64,000 nt of DNA from Ipomoea triloba (lineage: Eukaryota > Streptophyta > Magnoliopsida > Solanales > Convolvulaceae), in assembly GCF_003576645.1 (NCBI RefSeq), contig NC_044917.1, positions 176,212 to 240,211 on the forward strand, written 5' to 3'. Both the position numbers and the translations under genes were made by a program. The notes under the pieces were generated by a model. The model ran no database searches, had not been told where the DNA came from, and saw only the letters and a list, made by a program, of their open reading frames with translations. This document shows, one piece after another, positions 36,474 through 47,327 of the stretch. Every line of letters begins with the position of its first letter. The stretch's first letter is position 1.

Positions 36474-39400
36474 CTATTCGTTTACAGTAGAGTCGGTTTC
36501 AGTAGAGACAGGGCTTCGAGCTGGTTCACCTTGAATACGCTGTGCTTGCTCTGGATCTTGATCGGGGAAAACTTCAGACTGCAGAGATGGAAGAATGTTG
36601 TTCACGTGCAACCATGTCAAATCCCACAGGCTATCTCCACCTAGAGCACTCCTCTGAACGAGTACTCCACTTGTCTTCATTACGAGTAAAGTGTTCTTCA
36701 GGAGCTCGGGTACTAATTCTTGAAGCTTGTCGCTTTTCTTGTTTCTGACTTTCACCTTCATGTATTTCTCCATCCGGTTGAGGACACCTCGCCACAGTTT
36801 GCAGAAGGTAGTTAATTGAGAGAGCTTGGGGAGTAACTGTAGAAACACCTTATTCAGGAGCTTCAGTGCGAGGACGAGTGTACCTTCCATGTTTCTATAG
36901 TCTTTCTGGGAGTGTCCCTGTGAAATTTCGATCAAGTCATCCAAAACTGTGAAGACAACCATATCGAAGCATTGCAACCACAAACCGTGTGGGAGGTACA
37001 TATCATCAACTCCTGTCAAGCACTTCTGAAGTGACAGAAGAGCATGATTTCTTACTTCTTCCCTTTGGTCCAGACAAACTTTTCTCAGCCCCTGTACAAG
37101 CCTCAGCCACATCTCCCCGATATCTTGAGACAATTTTAGAGCTTCTGTCTCTGCCATAGCTTCTCTAGTATCTTTCGACCATGATGTCAAACAAGAAACG
37201 GAACTTGCCATAAGATCCACAGCACTAACAGATCTATCAGCTTGGCCAACACGAGATTCTGCAAATTGTCTTGCTGCATCAATGCAAAGGACATAATTAG
37301 CTGGTGACAAATGTGCTCCATCAGACATGATGAATAGTAGGGCATTAAATCCCACTTCAGATGCTTCTAGATGTCTAGCTGTGATAGAAAGTAAAGATGC
37401 TATTGTGCGCCAGCCAGTCTGAGAACGAATGTGAGTGGCATTCGCTTTAACCAAACGACTGACTTCTTGAGTAATTTGTTCACAATATGCATCAGCAACA
37501 CGGGCATCAAGCTTGAGAACCAGTTGAAGTGATCTCAAAAGTTCATCAGCCAAGTTCTCTTTGTAGGGGAGCAACCTCTGGCAGATACGGAGGAGCCCAA
37601 AAACAGCCTTTTCAACTAGAGCACAAGGCATTACTGTTGAATGAACAATATTAGCAATATGATCATAAACTCCTTGCCAAAGAAGACCAATTCTATCCCG
37701 ATTGTTCAAGGTAATCGCAATCAGCAATTCCAAGCAGAATACCGCAGTGTCTTCATCTTCAGGAGAACTACTGCCCTTTTGAGGTCTCCCTGCAGCCCAT
37801 ATAAGTGCCCGTGCAAGCTGTAATAAAGAATCAGCTAACAGAAATTTGCTTTCAGTAAAGATACTGTCTATGTGACACTTTTGAATTGTCTGAAGTGTGC
37901 GTTGATGAGCTGCAAGTTGTTGCTCAGTAGGTTGGGACCTTGGCTCTTCTGTATCTAAAGATAGGAGTTGACTAAATCGGCCCATTAGCCCAGAAGATCT
38001 TTTAGGTGTGCCTATAGATTGTATATGGGCAGAAGATAATGAATTCGTGAGAGGCTTCCCATGTCCAGGTTCAGAAGATATCTCAGAGTCATCAGCTGCA
38101 TCACTTGCCACACGAGCAGGTAGAAGGCCAAGCTTGTGCAATCTCAAGATGCAATCCAAAATGTTTCTCCAGCCAGTGCGGATAAAGTCACCATATTTGT
38201 TTGCAATAGTGAAAACTGTAACAGTTGCCATCCTTGCTTTTGCATCATCACCAAAAGCTAAAACAGGCTCTTCAACAGCTGAAGGATTCAAAAGCGTTGT
38301 GAACTTACAGAGTGATACCACCAAATCATCCAAAACATCTTCAAGATGATGGCAAGCAGATATCTTTGCAACAGCTAAGAATCCATCAATACGGCAAGCA
38401 GATATCTTTGCAACAGCTAAGAATCCATCAATACATGTCTGGTAAACATCTTCATGTTCAGCATGATCAAACACCACTGAGATGGCAGCAATAGTTGGAC
38501 CAGACATTATGGCAAACATATCATGGTCGAGGTATGCTCTGGAATCACACACTATATATGGAGAAGTTTTCTTAGATTTACTCATCAAATCAATCCAACG
38601 GCTGGGTGTCATTTCTGCAAAACCAGCACCTTGTTCTGGTGTTGTGCGGATCTCATTGCTGCAGATTGAATGATAGAGTTCCGTCAAAAACTCACGAGGG
38701 AGGTCATTGCCTCCATTTATGTGTCTATTATTTCGAATGAAATCCTCTTCTGTCATCTTCTTCTTCACCTGTACATTATGCTGGTCAGTGTTAAGCATTA
38801 TCAGGGAATATGACAATAATAGAGCAGCATCTTTATTAGCTAAAATCTGTGGTGATTGCTCATAGTATCTTTCTGAAAAAGCCTCAAGCACTCTCTGTAT
38901 CTTTTGGGATTCTCCTGAAAAAGCCTCAAGCACTCTCTGTATCTTTTGGGATTCTCCGGGCAATCGGAAAGTCTCCAAAAACAAACGTAAAGCAGTATCT
39001 AAGTTCATGTCTTGAAAATCAAATGTTCCAGCAAACTCCTGAAGAACCTGAACACAAAACTCATCGTGGTTTCCAAGAAAATCTCCAACAAGGTTCTTGT
39101 CTAGCCCTGCAGTAAACCTAAAAAAGCAAGCCACACTTTGTGGATCAAGTTTTTCAGGCAAAAGGTGTGTTCCTTGGAGAAATTCTAACCCTTTCTTTGG
39201 ATCTCGATTAAAGTGATCAGCTCCAATCATTAATCTCCTTTTGATATACTTCCTCCTCCGTACAAATGGTACCCAATGATCAGGATCACTATAGTTCTCA
39301 CATTTTACCATCCAGAACGGAGTATACTCATCAAGATTTATTATATGTGGTTCTGAATTATATGATCCATTGCTTATCCTCTCAGCCATTCCCTGAATTA

Positions 39401-41519
39401 CAGCAATCAATCCATCTAAAGCAAGAATGTGCATGGCAGACAAAGGAGAATTCACAGGAAAAGCACTTTTCGACAATAGATTAGCAAGTTCTTCAAAAAC
39501 ATTTCCACAAGTTATATCACAATCCAAATTTGCATACATCTCTACCATAAATGTTTTCTGTCTACAAAAGTCAACAAGAGCCTCCATTGCAACCTCCTGC
39601 TGCTGGTATGAAGCCCCATAACGACTTTGTGCAAGCCTCAATACCACACAAGAAAAGAAAGCCTCAAGCTGCAGTTTCAGTTCAGTACGCAAATGCTGAT
39701 AGAGATTTAGAACAATGCTACAGACCATTGAAAGAATCAACGGACTCATTGACAAGCCAAATTGCATGAGATTACGGAATAGTTCATCCTGTACCAAACT
39801 CAATAATCTAGGATGATTCCGAATAGCCATACCGCCTAGTTCAATTGCTGAGTTGATCAAACCTAGAGCAAATAGAGGGACGTCTTCATCAAATGCTATA
39901 GTGTTTGCTCTAGGGCCCATTCCCTTATGTTCAACAACATTCAGCAATGAGCACAGGAAATGAAATATCTCAACCATACAAGGGACCCCATATGGCTCAG
40001 TCATTAGATGTAAATCATAAGGAACGGTATCCTTCCCATAATCACTTATGACCATGCTGTCGTCCATTGCAGCACTCTGCAAGCCTGTGGATCCAGAAGA
40101 AGCAAAACCTCCTGAAGGTGGTTGGCTATCATATTCAGAAGAACCTGTACCATTCTCTGACTTACTACTGAAACCGTAATCACCATCTAGGCCAGAAACC
40201 TACAGTAGAAGAAAACAAAAAAACACAAAAACAAAAGAAATACTCAGTAGCAAGTAAAGGAAGATCAATTCACAGATTATGCACTCAAATCTCCATCCAC
40301 ATCATTAAAAGTGTGTCAGCCTATCAACCACATAGGTTTGCAGTTTGCTACAGTGGACTCACATGCTTTGACATCTTGCATCAAATTTGAATGTCTTGCT
40401 AGCACTTCATACTAGCACTAACTTCAATTTCAGATCCCATCACCCCTCAAAAAAAGTAAAAAGAGCAAGAGTTGCTGTGCAGCAAATTGGGTCATTTTAA
40501 AAGGAACTTCACAATATTTGTACAAGTAATGCTCCCTCTCTAATCATTTTGTTCAGTGTATCAAGGTAATCCTAGAAACTATTCAAAAGCCATTGAGTTA
40601 TTTCCTTCTTAAACTCTTTGTTTACCACTCATTGCCTTGCCACAAGGATAGAGGGTCAATTTGGCAATTTTTACTTAGCACCTGTTATTTCCTCCGCACA
40701 CACACACCAAAAATACCAAAAGTGAAGGAAATTCCAGGAAATCAAAACTTCAAATAGAGAACAAGAAACAAAAATTCTCTGTACCTCATGTTTTGTAGAA
40801 CTGCCCCGTTTAACTAATGAGCATTGTGTGTTGTCAACTTCGGGAAGGTGAGAGAAGATACACCTCACAAGTTCATGCATGGTGTGCCGTGCTATCCGTT
40901 GCAAGAGCTCACCTTTCGTTCCAGCTTGATGAACTACTCGAAAGCAGGTATTGACAATGGTGCAAACATGTTGATTACTCAAGACAACCGAGACTTTGCT
41001 TCTCATGCAAGCCAAAAGGACTTGAAGTATTTTCATGAGTACAACTTCTTCTGATGCAGGATCAGTAACCTCAAATCTGCAGCTAGTCACAGCATCGACA
41101 ACCAAGTGCATAGCATCTTCAACATTGGTGGTGTTCAGATCAATTACATCAAGAGTCAAAATGTTGTAGACAGATGACAAGGCAACACCAGTGATCGGTG
41201 CCCCAGTTTCATCCGATCGAATAACTTCTAGAAATGGTTGAAGATACAATGCTGGGTTAATAGTTTGCCATTGTTGTTGCCAGGAAAATATCTGCTTTCG
41301 CAGTGTCTTCAGGGACTGGATTAAGGAGTGTTCTAGCTGGTCATCCCCTGACACAAATCGACCACCCCACCTCATATTCCTTCTCATCACTGCCAACACA
41401 GCACTTACCTCTGAATTTATCATGCATGCTAAAGCATTTTTACTGGAGGAGGCAGCCTCACAATCTTCTGGTTCCTCTTCAATTGCGTTGATGTTAGATT
41501 GTAGTCTTAATCGCCCCAT
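36474..41519 (-). CDS. GN: GNOM, large ARF guanine-nucleotide exchange factor
   Basis: Activates ARF GTPases by GDP/GTP exchange on endomembranes; needed for endosomal recycling of PIN auxin carriers and embryo polarity. Two coding exons, 41519-40785 and 40199-36474, join in phase 0 to 1486 residues (Arabidopsis GNOM 1451). Start MGRLRLQSNINAIEEEPED matches the GNOM N-terminus. DCB region: MRRNMRWGGRFVSGDDQLEH and DETGAPITGVALSSVY. HUS region: YDLHLMTEPYGVP. The Sec7 domain (about 560-760) has FLGNHDEFCVQVLQEFA with the catalytic Glu, and FRLPGESQKIQRVLEAF. HDS domains follow. Two exact in-frame 42-bp tandem duplications add 14 residues each: GESQKIQRVLEAFS doubled inside Sec7 (38873-38957), and IDGFLAVAKISAC plus one residue doubled (38351-38434). 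The first may harm ARF binding. Without them the length is normal. Confidence 0.96.
38351..38434. repeat. Exact 42-bp tandem duplication in GNOM coding sequence (downstream of Sec7)
   Basis: 38351-38392 and 38393-38434 are identical, starting GGCAAGCAGATATCTTTGCA. In frame; duplicates 14 residues around IDGFLAVAKISAC, near residues 834-861, which known GNOM proteins carry once. Confidence 0.97.
38873..38957. repeat. Exact 42-bp tandem duplication in the GNOM Sec7 domain
   Basis: Two identical copies of a 42-bp unit (CTGAAAAAGCCTCAAGCACT...) with period 42. In frame; duplicates GESQKIQRVLEAFS near residues 659-686, inside the conserved Sec7 motif FRLPGESQKIQRVLEAF. Confidence 0.97.
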
Positions 41520-42410
41520 TTTGAAACAAGTGGCACCGTACCAAAAGACTTTAAAGAGTGCCGAAGACAATTTAACAGATAGAGCACTGAAAGTGAATCA
41601 AAGCATCGCCCCCTTGCTCTAGAAAACACACTAGTATAAGTAAATGGTTCATTATCATTGTGAAAAAGCAGAAAACATGAACGTGTCCATAAACAGTTGG
41701 CTCTAAGAACAGTGTTATCCATGAAAAATTCCTGATACAGCCCAAATATTCAAGAAATACTGCACTAAACTAAGCTCAAAATGATATAAGAATAAAAAGG
41801 TAATTGATAAAATCACAGAAAAAGAAGATAAGCTAAGTGATTTCATATTTCAAAGCCAAACCAATGAATGTCCCAACTCCAAGTATCAAAATTCATTGTT
41901 TGCTGAAAAGTGTAATTCATTCTGTGTATTAATTAATTATTAAGCCTTAATGAAATGTCTAATCAAATTCACATTTGTTCTATATATAAAATAAATAAAT
42001 AAAAGAATTCTTATCTAACTTACAAACCTTACAATAGAACTGCAAAAACAGTTCAGTCTGTCACAGCGTCACCAGGCGTCCGGAGAGAACAGAGAACTAA
42101 GCTCCACGGTTCCAGCACTCCGCCGTCACAGCGTCACCTGAGTCCGGAGAGAACAGAGAAGAGAGGTCTCTACTCTCTACTCTCTAGAACTCGAAGAAGA
42201 AGAGATTCGGACTTCACTCTTCAGAGAACAGAGAACTCCGAACTCCGGGGGAAGAAGAAGACTAGAAGAGAATCAAGATTAAAGAGATTCAGACATCATA
42301 CTTTAGAGACAGAGAGCAGAGGACTGAGAGGAGAAGCCGAGAGGCGAGAGTGCGAGAGAGAAGGTCTGAAGTCTGAGATCTGAAGGTGAAAAGTGAGAGA
42401 AGACATATAT
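41520..42410 (-). other. GNOM 5' leader and upstream region
   Basis: The stretch up to about 42000 is AT-rich and may include a leader intron. 42050-42400 is purine-rich on the plus strand (GAGAACAGAGAA repeats), so CT-rich on the transcribed strand, typical of a plant 5'UTR. A block GTCACAGCGTCACC...GTCCGGAGAGAACAGAGAA is repeated with a spacing of about 65 bp (42060 and 42125). No coding frame is recognised. Confidence 0.5.
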
Positions 42411-43010
42411 GTGTGAATTGAGCGGGTCGGGTTTTAAAAACTCACACCATTCCCGTGCACGGGTCTGCCGAGCACTTTGTGCTTTTATATGTGAGGTCAT
42501 GAGATCGAGTCGGTCAATTTATGAGACTTCAGTTACGGGAGTCTGGCAGCCACAATGTGGGAATGTGAGTGTTTCATCCGATGGGGTGAAAATACTTTCC
42601 CATTTTATAGCCACTAAATCTTGAAGTTACGATCAAAAAGTGACATCGTTAATAAATTGATTGAAATCGTCACTTTGTTAACCATTTGGGATAAACAATT
42701 GAAATGACTATTAAACTATAAAGTATAAAGTATACATAGAATGCATTTCAAAGTGGATGTAGTTGGGCATTAGTAGATGTTTAATAGATTGAGCTTGAAC
42801 CATTTAGAATTCAATAATAGTCAAACTAGGAACTAAATGTGACTAAAAATGATTAACAAGCCACATTCTACTTTAAAACTTTCAAGGTTGAACTAAGAAC
42901 ATCTTCATGACTTCAATGCCCCAAATCCTTGTCCTAAGGGTAAGGAAACCCCTTCAAAACAACCAGTAATTTGAAATATAGCTGTGTTCTAGTTGGGGTC
43001 AATCTAGAAC
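42411..43010. other. Spacer between GNOM and RPN6
   Basis: AT-rich, containing the GNOM promoter side and the RPN6 3'UTR. No gene or repeat is seen. Confidence 0.45.
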
Positions 43011-44282
43011 TCAAGCCATTATTTTGGCAGATCTTACAAACAGACTGTCAACAACCTTCCCCATATTTGAAATGGTTTCCAATGTCGCAGGATATATGGC
43101 ATCTGTCTTTGGATCGTCAAAGATTACGAGGCACCCGGCACCTTGGTCGAGAGTTCCAGCAAACTTCTTATCCAAAATCATCTGAGATAGCTTCTTTTCA
43201 ACGTGGTCAGCAGGCAACTCGATCAACTCAGCAATGTGAACAATTTCAACCCTGGAGAAAGGCTCAATCAACCTGCAAAGATTTTGCTCCATCAAAGTGT
43301 CATACAGGGAAGAAAGATGCCGGTGGACAATCTGATCCTCATCTAGCTGGGCCTTGAAATTTCGAAGAGCAACCTCAAAGAGCTTCAAAGAGCGTTTTGA
43401 GTGAGCATCGGCAACAGCCTTCATAGCATCAAGTTCTGGGCCTTGATATTGTAATCCCACCTTGGGTGATGATATAATGCTTGCAACATCATCAGCCTGG
43501 CTCACCATGATCTTGCAAAGCAACATGTACTTGAGGCTGTATATGGCCTGGGGATCTTCGAGGGCATTGAATGCTTCAAATGCTTCATAGAAATAGCTGT
43601 AAGCAGTTTTGTAATCCTTCTCTTCTGCATGAAGGATACCACTCTGCAGATCAATAGAGCCCTGCTGACCCGGAGGCACATATATAGCATTGGCTGCTGT
43701 TCGGGCAGCTGTCAGTGCAGCCTTGGCTTTAGGAAGGTTTCTCAGTGAAAAATGAAGCTTGCTCTCTAGTAAGTCAATCTCCACAAGAAGCAGCTTGTCA
43801 TCCAATCTTCTTACCTCCTTGATGAGGCCAGTAAGGAGTGTCAACGCCTCAGAATACTCCTTGTTTTCCATCAAAAGAGCAGCAAGTCTTGCCTCAATTC
43901 GTTGGCGAAGAAAAGTTCGCTTCTCAGCACGGGTCCACTGCACTATATCTTTGCAAAGGGAAATCTGAAGGTCAGACGTACCTGGTATTTTTGCCACTGC
44001 ATCAACAATTACTCGAACGATTTTAGCTGTTTTTGCCTTAGGGATCAAAGAAAAGAAAGGCCGCAATTGGGTCAGAAGGTTTTTAAGTTCCTCTGCCCGA
44101 TTCTCTTGTCTCAGCAGGTCAGAGAGATTAGAGATTGCTTGCTCTTTGATCCTTAAAGCCTCAGAAGAAGATGAAGGGTCATTAAGGATGCGGTAAAGAA
44201 TGGCAATAGCCTCAGATGAAGTTTTGGCCTCAGAAGCTTCACTGAGTGAATTTGTTGTTGCCGGGAGATGAGACATGGTCAA
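43011..44282 (-). CDS. RPN6: 26S proteasome non-ATPase subunit RPN6 (PSMD11)
   Basis: Lid subunit that clamps the 19S regulatory particle to the 20S core; nuclear and cytosolic. One coding exon of 423 codons, the normal family length. Helical TPR-like repeats fill the N-terminal two thirds (EAIAILYRILND, LKNLLTQLRPFFSLIPKAKTA, KSEYSEAL-like LLMENKEYSEALTLL, DLLESKLHFSLRNLPKAKAA, EEKDYKTAYSYFYEAFEAF). A C-terminal PCI domain follows, with KQLDEDQ-like FKAQLDEDQIVHRHLSSLY, LIEPFSRVEIVHIAELIELP and VEKKLSQMILDKKFAGTLDQ. Start: two ATGs two codons apart (MTMSHLP); either may be used. The leader shows an acceptor at 44301-44302, so there is a 5'UTR intron of roughly 1.4 kb. Confidence 0.96.
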   Translation of the reverse strand: MTMSHLPATTNSLSEASEAKTSSEAIAILYRILNDPSSSSEALRIKEQAISNLSDLLRQENRAEELKNLLTQLRPFFSLIPKAKTAKIVRVIVDAVAKIPGTSDLQISLCKDIVQWTRAEKRTFLRQRIEARLAALLMENKEYSEALTLLTGLIKEVRRLDDKLLLVEIDLLESKLHFSLRNLPKAKAALTAARTAANAIYVPPGQQGSIDLQSGILHAEEKDYKTAYSYFYEAFEAFNALEDPQAIYSLKYMLLCKIMVSQADDVASIISSPKVGLQYQGPELDAMKAVADAHSKRSLKLFEVALRNFKAQLDEDQIVHRHLSSLYDTLMEQNLCRLIEPFSRVEIVHIAELIELPADHVEKKLSQMILDKKFAGTLDQGAGCLVIFDDPKTDAIYPATLETISNMGKVVDSLFVRSAKIMA

Positions 44283-44300
44283 AGCTTTTCAATTTAAGTC

Positions 44301-45850
44301 CTGCAGTGTCAAGAGAATGTTAGACTCACTGAAAAGAACAGTAACACCTTTGTCAGAGCTGCTGTCTACACCAAACTAATGAAACTAGAGGCCAGCAAAG
44401 GTGGCATTGGACGAAATAAGAATATAATAATTAAATTGGAGAACAGATGTTTCTTAGAAAGCATAACTACTCCACTATACAAGTAATGTACTGAAAGTTA
44501 CACCCAAAAGAACCCCTTACCCATATTCTATATCTACAGAAAGATGACAAGACTTTTAGCATACATAAATGTCAAATTTATAGACATATGCATGTGCATG
44601 AGCGCATACACACAAACATATGGAACCAACCTAAGATCTTATAATAGGACATGCAGGACATCCACTCAGATTTGTACAAAGGAACCTTTGATGCTTAATT
44701 GCTTAAAAGGATATAAAATACAGTGAAATGCCACAAACAATCCAATTAGAGAATAGCATTGAACAGTATTCAATCCAAGATGGATCCAAGCTCAAAAGTT
44801 CAATCTAGACAACCAAATGGCATTAGATCCAATATCCCAACAAATACAACTAAATAAATAAAAATTAAACAACAGGTTTGGAGAAGGAAAATCCCATAAA
44901 CTTTTCCCTAATTCCCTCTTCGTCCTGAAAATTCTAAGACAGGTTAAACTCCAGCCCCTGCTAAGACAATGTCAAAGAAGTAAATAAATTCTATTAGGCA
45001 AGGCGGTCAATATTATTACTACTCTGATGCTTTTGAGCAACTCTTTTATTTATCTATTTCATCAAGACCAGGATGCCATTGCCAATCCAATCATCATGGC
45101 TGTACACTTAGCTTTATGTTATTATATTGTGTCCAAAGTTAGTATGCACAAACAGATAAAGTCAGAAAAGAAACCAAAGCAGCAGGTAGACATCAAAATA
45201 AACATGAAGAAAGCAAGTTTGACTAGCCAAACATAAAGGAACAATAACATACACCGCTTTATCAAAGACTAGGAAACACATCAAACACCACACTGATATC
45301 ACAACACCTTATGCACATGGAACATAGAAATTCTCATATAAATTCTGAAGCAAGTCAAGTCAAATTTCATGAATCAGCTTTAAGGATCCCATTGACAGTG
45401 TTGAATGAGATTCGAGTGGTCGAGTACTTTAGAGTAAAGTATACCTATGCTGAGACTAGAGAGCACACCACTTACTGAAACACAATTGGGAATCTCAAAT
45501 CCTACAAGTTTTCTTCTCTTAAATAAAAGGATTGATTACATATCCCGAAATTTCCAAGTATACAGCTATATGATACACAATACATTCCCAAAATATTAAG
45601 GAAATAGCAAAAGACATCAAAATATGCAAAAGCAAAAAAGTTTAACGAAAGCTAATAACAACGAGATATTGGAAAATTGACCGCTAGAGCAGAAGAACAG
45701 GGGACTTCGGAACTGGATTAGGCTTCTAAACGACAAAGTATGAACACCGCGACGGTCCTGAGAAGCGAAGATCAGAAGAAAAGTTACTTATCCGGTTCAA
45801 TTTGAGATTCGAGCGAGAGAAAGGAGAGACATAGGGATGTCAGGACTCTT
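44301..45850 (-). other. RPN6 leader intron and non-coding first exon
   Basis: On the minus strand a pyrimidine-poor intron ends CTGCAG just before GACTTAAATTGAAAAGC, the leader next to the ATG. A CT-rich exon-like stretch at about 45795-45850 (TCTCTCCTTTCTCTCGCTCG) with a donor candidate near 45790 (GATAA|GTAACT) is the likely first exon. Nothing else is seen in this stretch. Confidence 0.5.
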
Positions 45851-47327
45851 TTGGGTTTATTTTAAATTATTGGAAACTTCTGGGGTTAAAGTACAATAAC
45901 CAAATCTCTGCACTAATTTATCTCCTATTCTTGCATAAATGGACCAGATGGTAATTTTAATGGCATTTATTGGGCCAAGTATGTTTGGGCCTAAAGTCCA
46001 ATATTAGAAGTATGGCAAATGATACATGGTCCAAAAATAACATTTAGATTTTGTATATGTAGTTGACACATTCTGTATCTGCAGTTGGCAGTTTATGTAC
46101 TTGTAGCTATCATATTATGTGTCAGCAATTATCAAGTTATTTGTTTACATGTACATAAATTGTTAACTGTATGTACATAATGTGTTAACAATGCAATATG
46201 AACCCTGATCCATGGTATAACAATTGCAGAAGTATTTTTATGACTTGTGACCGGCTCAGCCTTTCAAGGATCATTATTGTATGAACCATGATCCACACAA
46301 CTCTGTAAACCACCAATAAAAAGTATATTATTTATATACCATAAATAAATAGTATATTATTTGTATACCATAAATAAAAAGTATATTATTTGTATACATA
46401 AAGTACATTATTTGAAAGTGCATTTTTGAGTATTGAAAGTATATTACTCTATTCGTCCCATTTTATGTGTTGGATTTGGTTAACGAGGCTTGACTGAAAT
46501 TATTTACTATTTAATTTTTTAAAATATTAAGTTTAGAATTAGTATAAATGAAACGTGAATAATGCAAGTGATTTTGATGGGTAGATATTTGTTTTATAAG
46601 GGGCCTAGAGGCTGAGATTTTATATATGATCTTTTTTGGGTGTTATTTCATTTCACAATAAAAGATTGAATGTCAATCAAACTGTGTGGCTAAGTAGATA
46701 TGGACCTCAAATTTGTGTTTATTATTCTGCACCGAAGATCTTTTCTCTTTGGTCAACCACTTTTGCCATCCACCAACTTTGTGTTAGATAATTATCTGAT
46801 TGTGATTATCAAAATGGTCCCTTGTGGACGACATGACATGCTTTACCCAAGACATCATATTATCCTTTTGAGAATTAGGATCTTTCCTGGTTGGTATGTT
46901 TTGTAGTTTTCTGTCGCCCACATCAAAACAGATTTTTTTTTTTGTTAAGACTTCTTTTTGTAAGTATAGTATAGATTATAGAACACACAAATTTGATTAT
47001 GTATGTAAGATGAACAAACTTTTACTAGAACATTATATTCCAAAATGAACTTCCTTAACTACTTCAAAAGATTATGAATGTCACAGTTAAATAGAGTACA
47101 GTGTAGGGAAATAATAAGTTGAAAGGAAAATTCAAGGATAGTGTTCTTCCTGAATGGAGACATGGTGCAAAAAATTAAATCTATGTAAAAATTAAAGAAA
47201 AAGTGGGGGAGAAATGGTTCTCTAGGCTTAAATCTTTACAACAGAGAAAGGTTACATCCATACTCCATACTCATAAAGAATGATCCTGTGGAAGTAGACT
47301 AGAGAACCATACCAAAATGAAAATGTT
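45851..47327. other. Spacer between RPN6 and the RVE gene
   Basis: AT-rich. 46322-46412 holds about four copies of a 29-bp unit (AGTATATTATTTGTATACCA plus TAAATAAAA). Elsewhere no gene is seen; short frames such as 46700-46906 have no domain. The right end should be the RVE 3'UTR. Confidence 0.5.
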
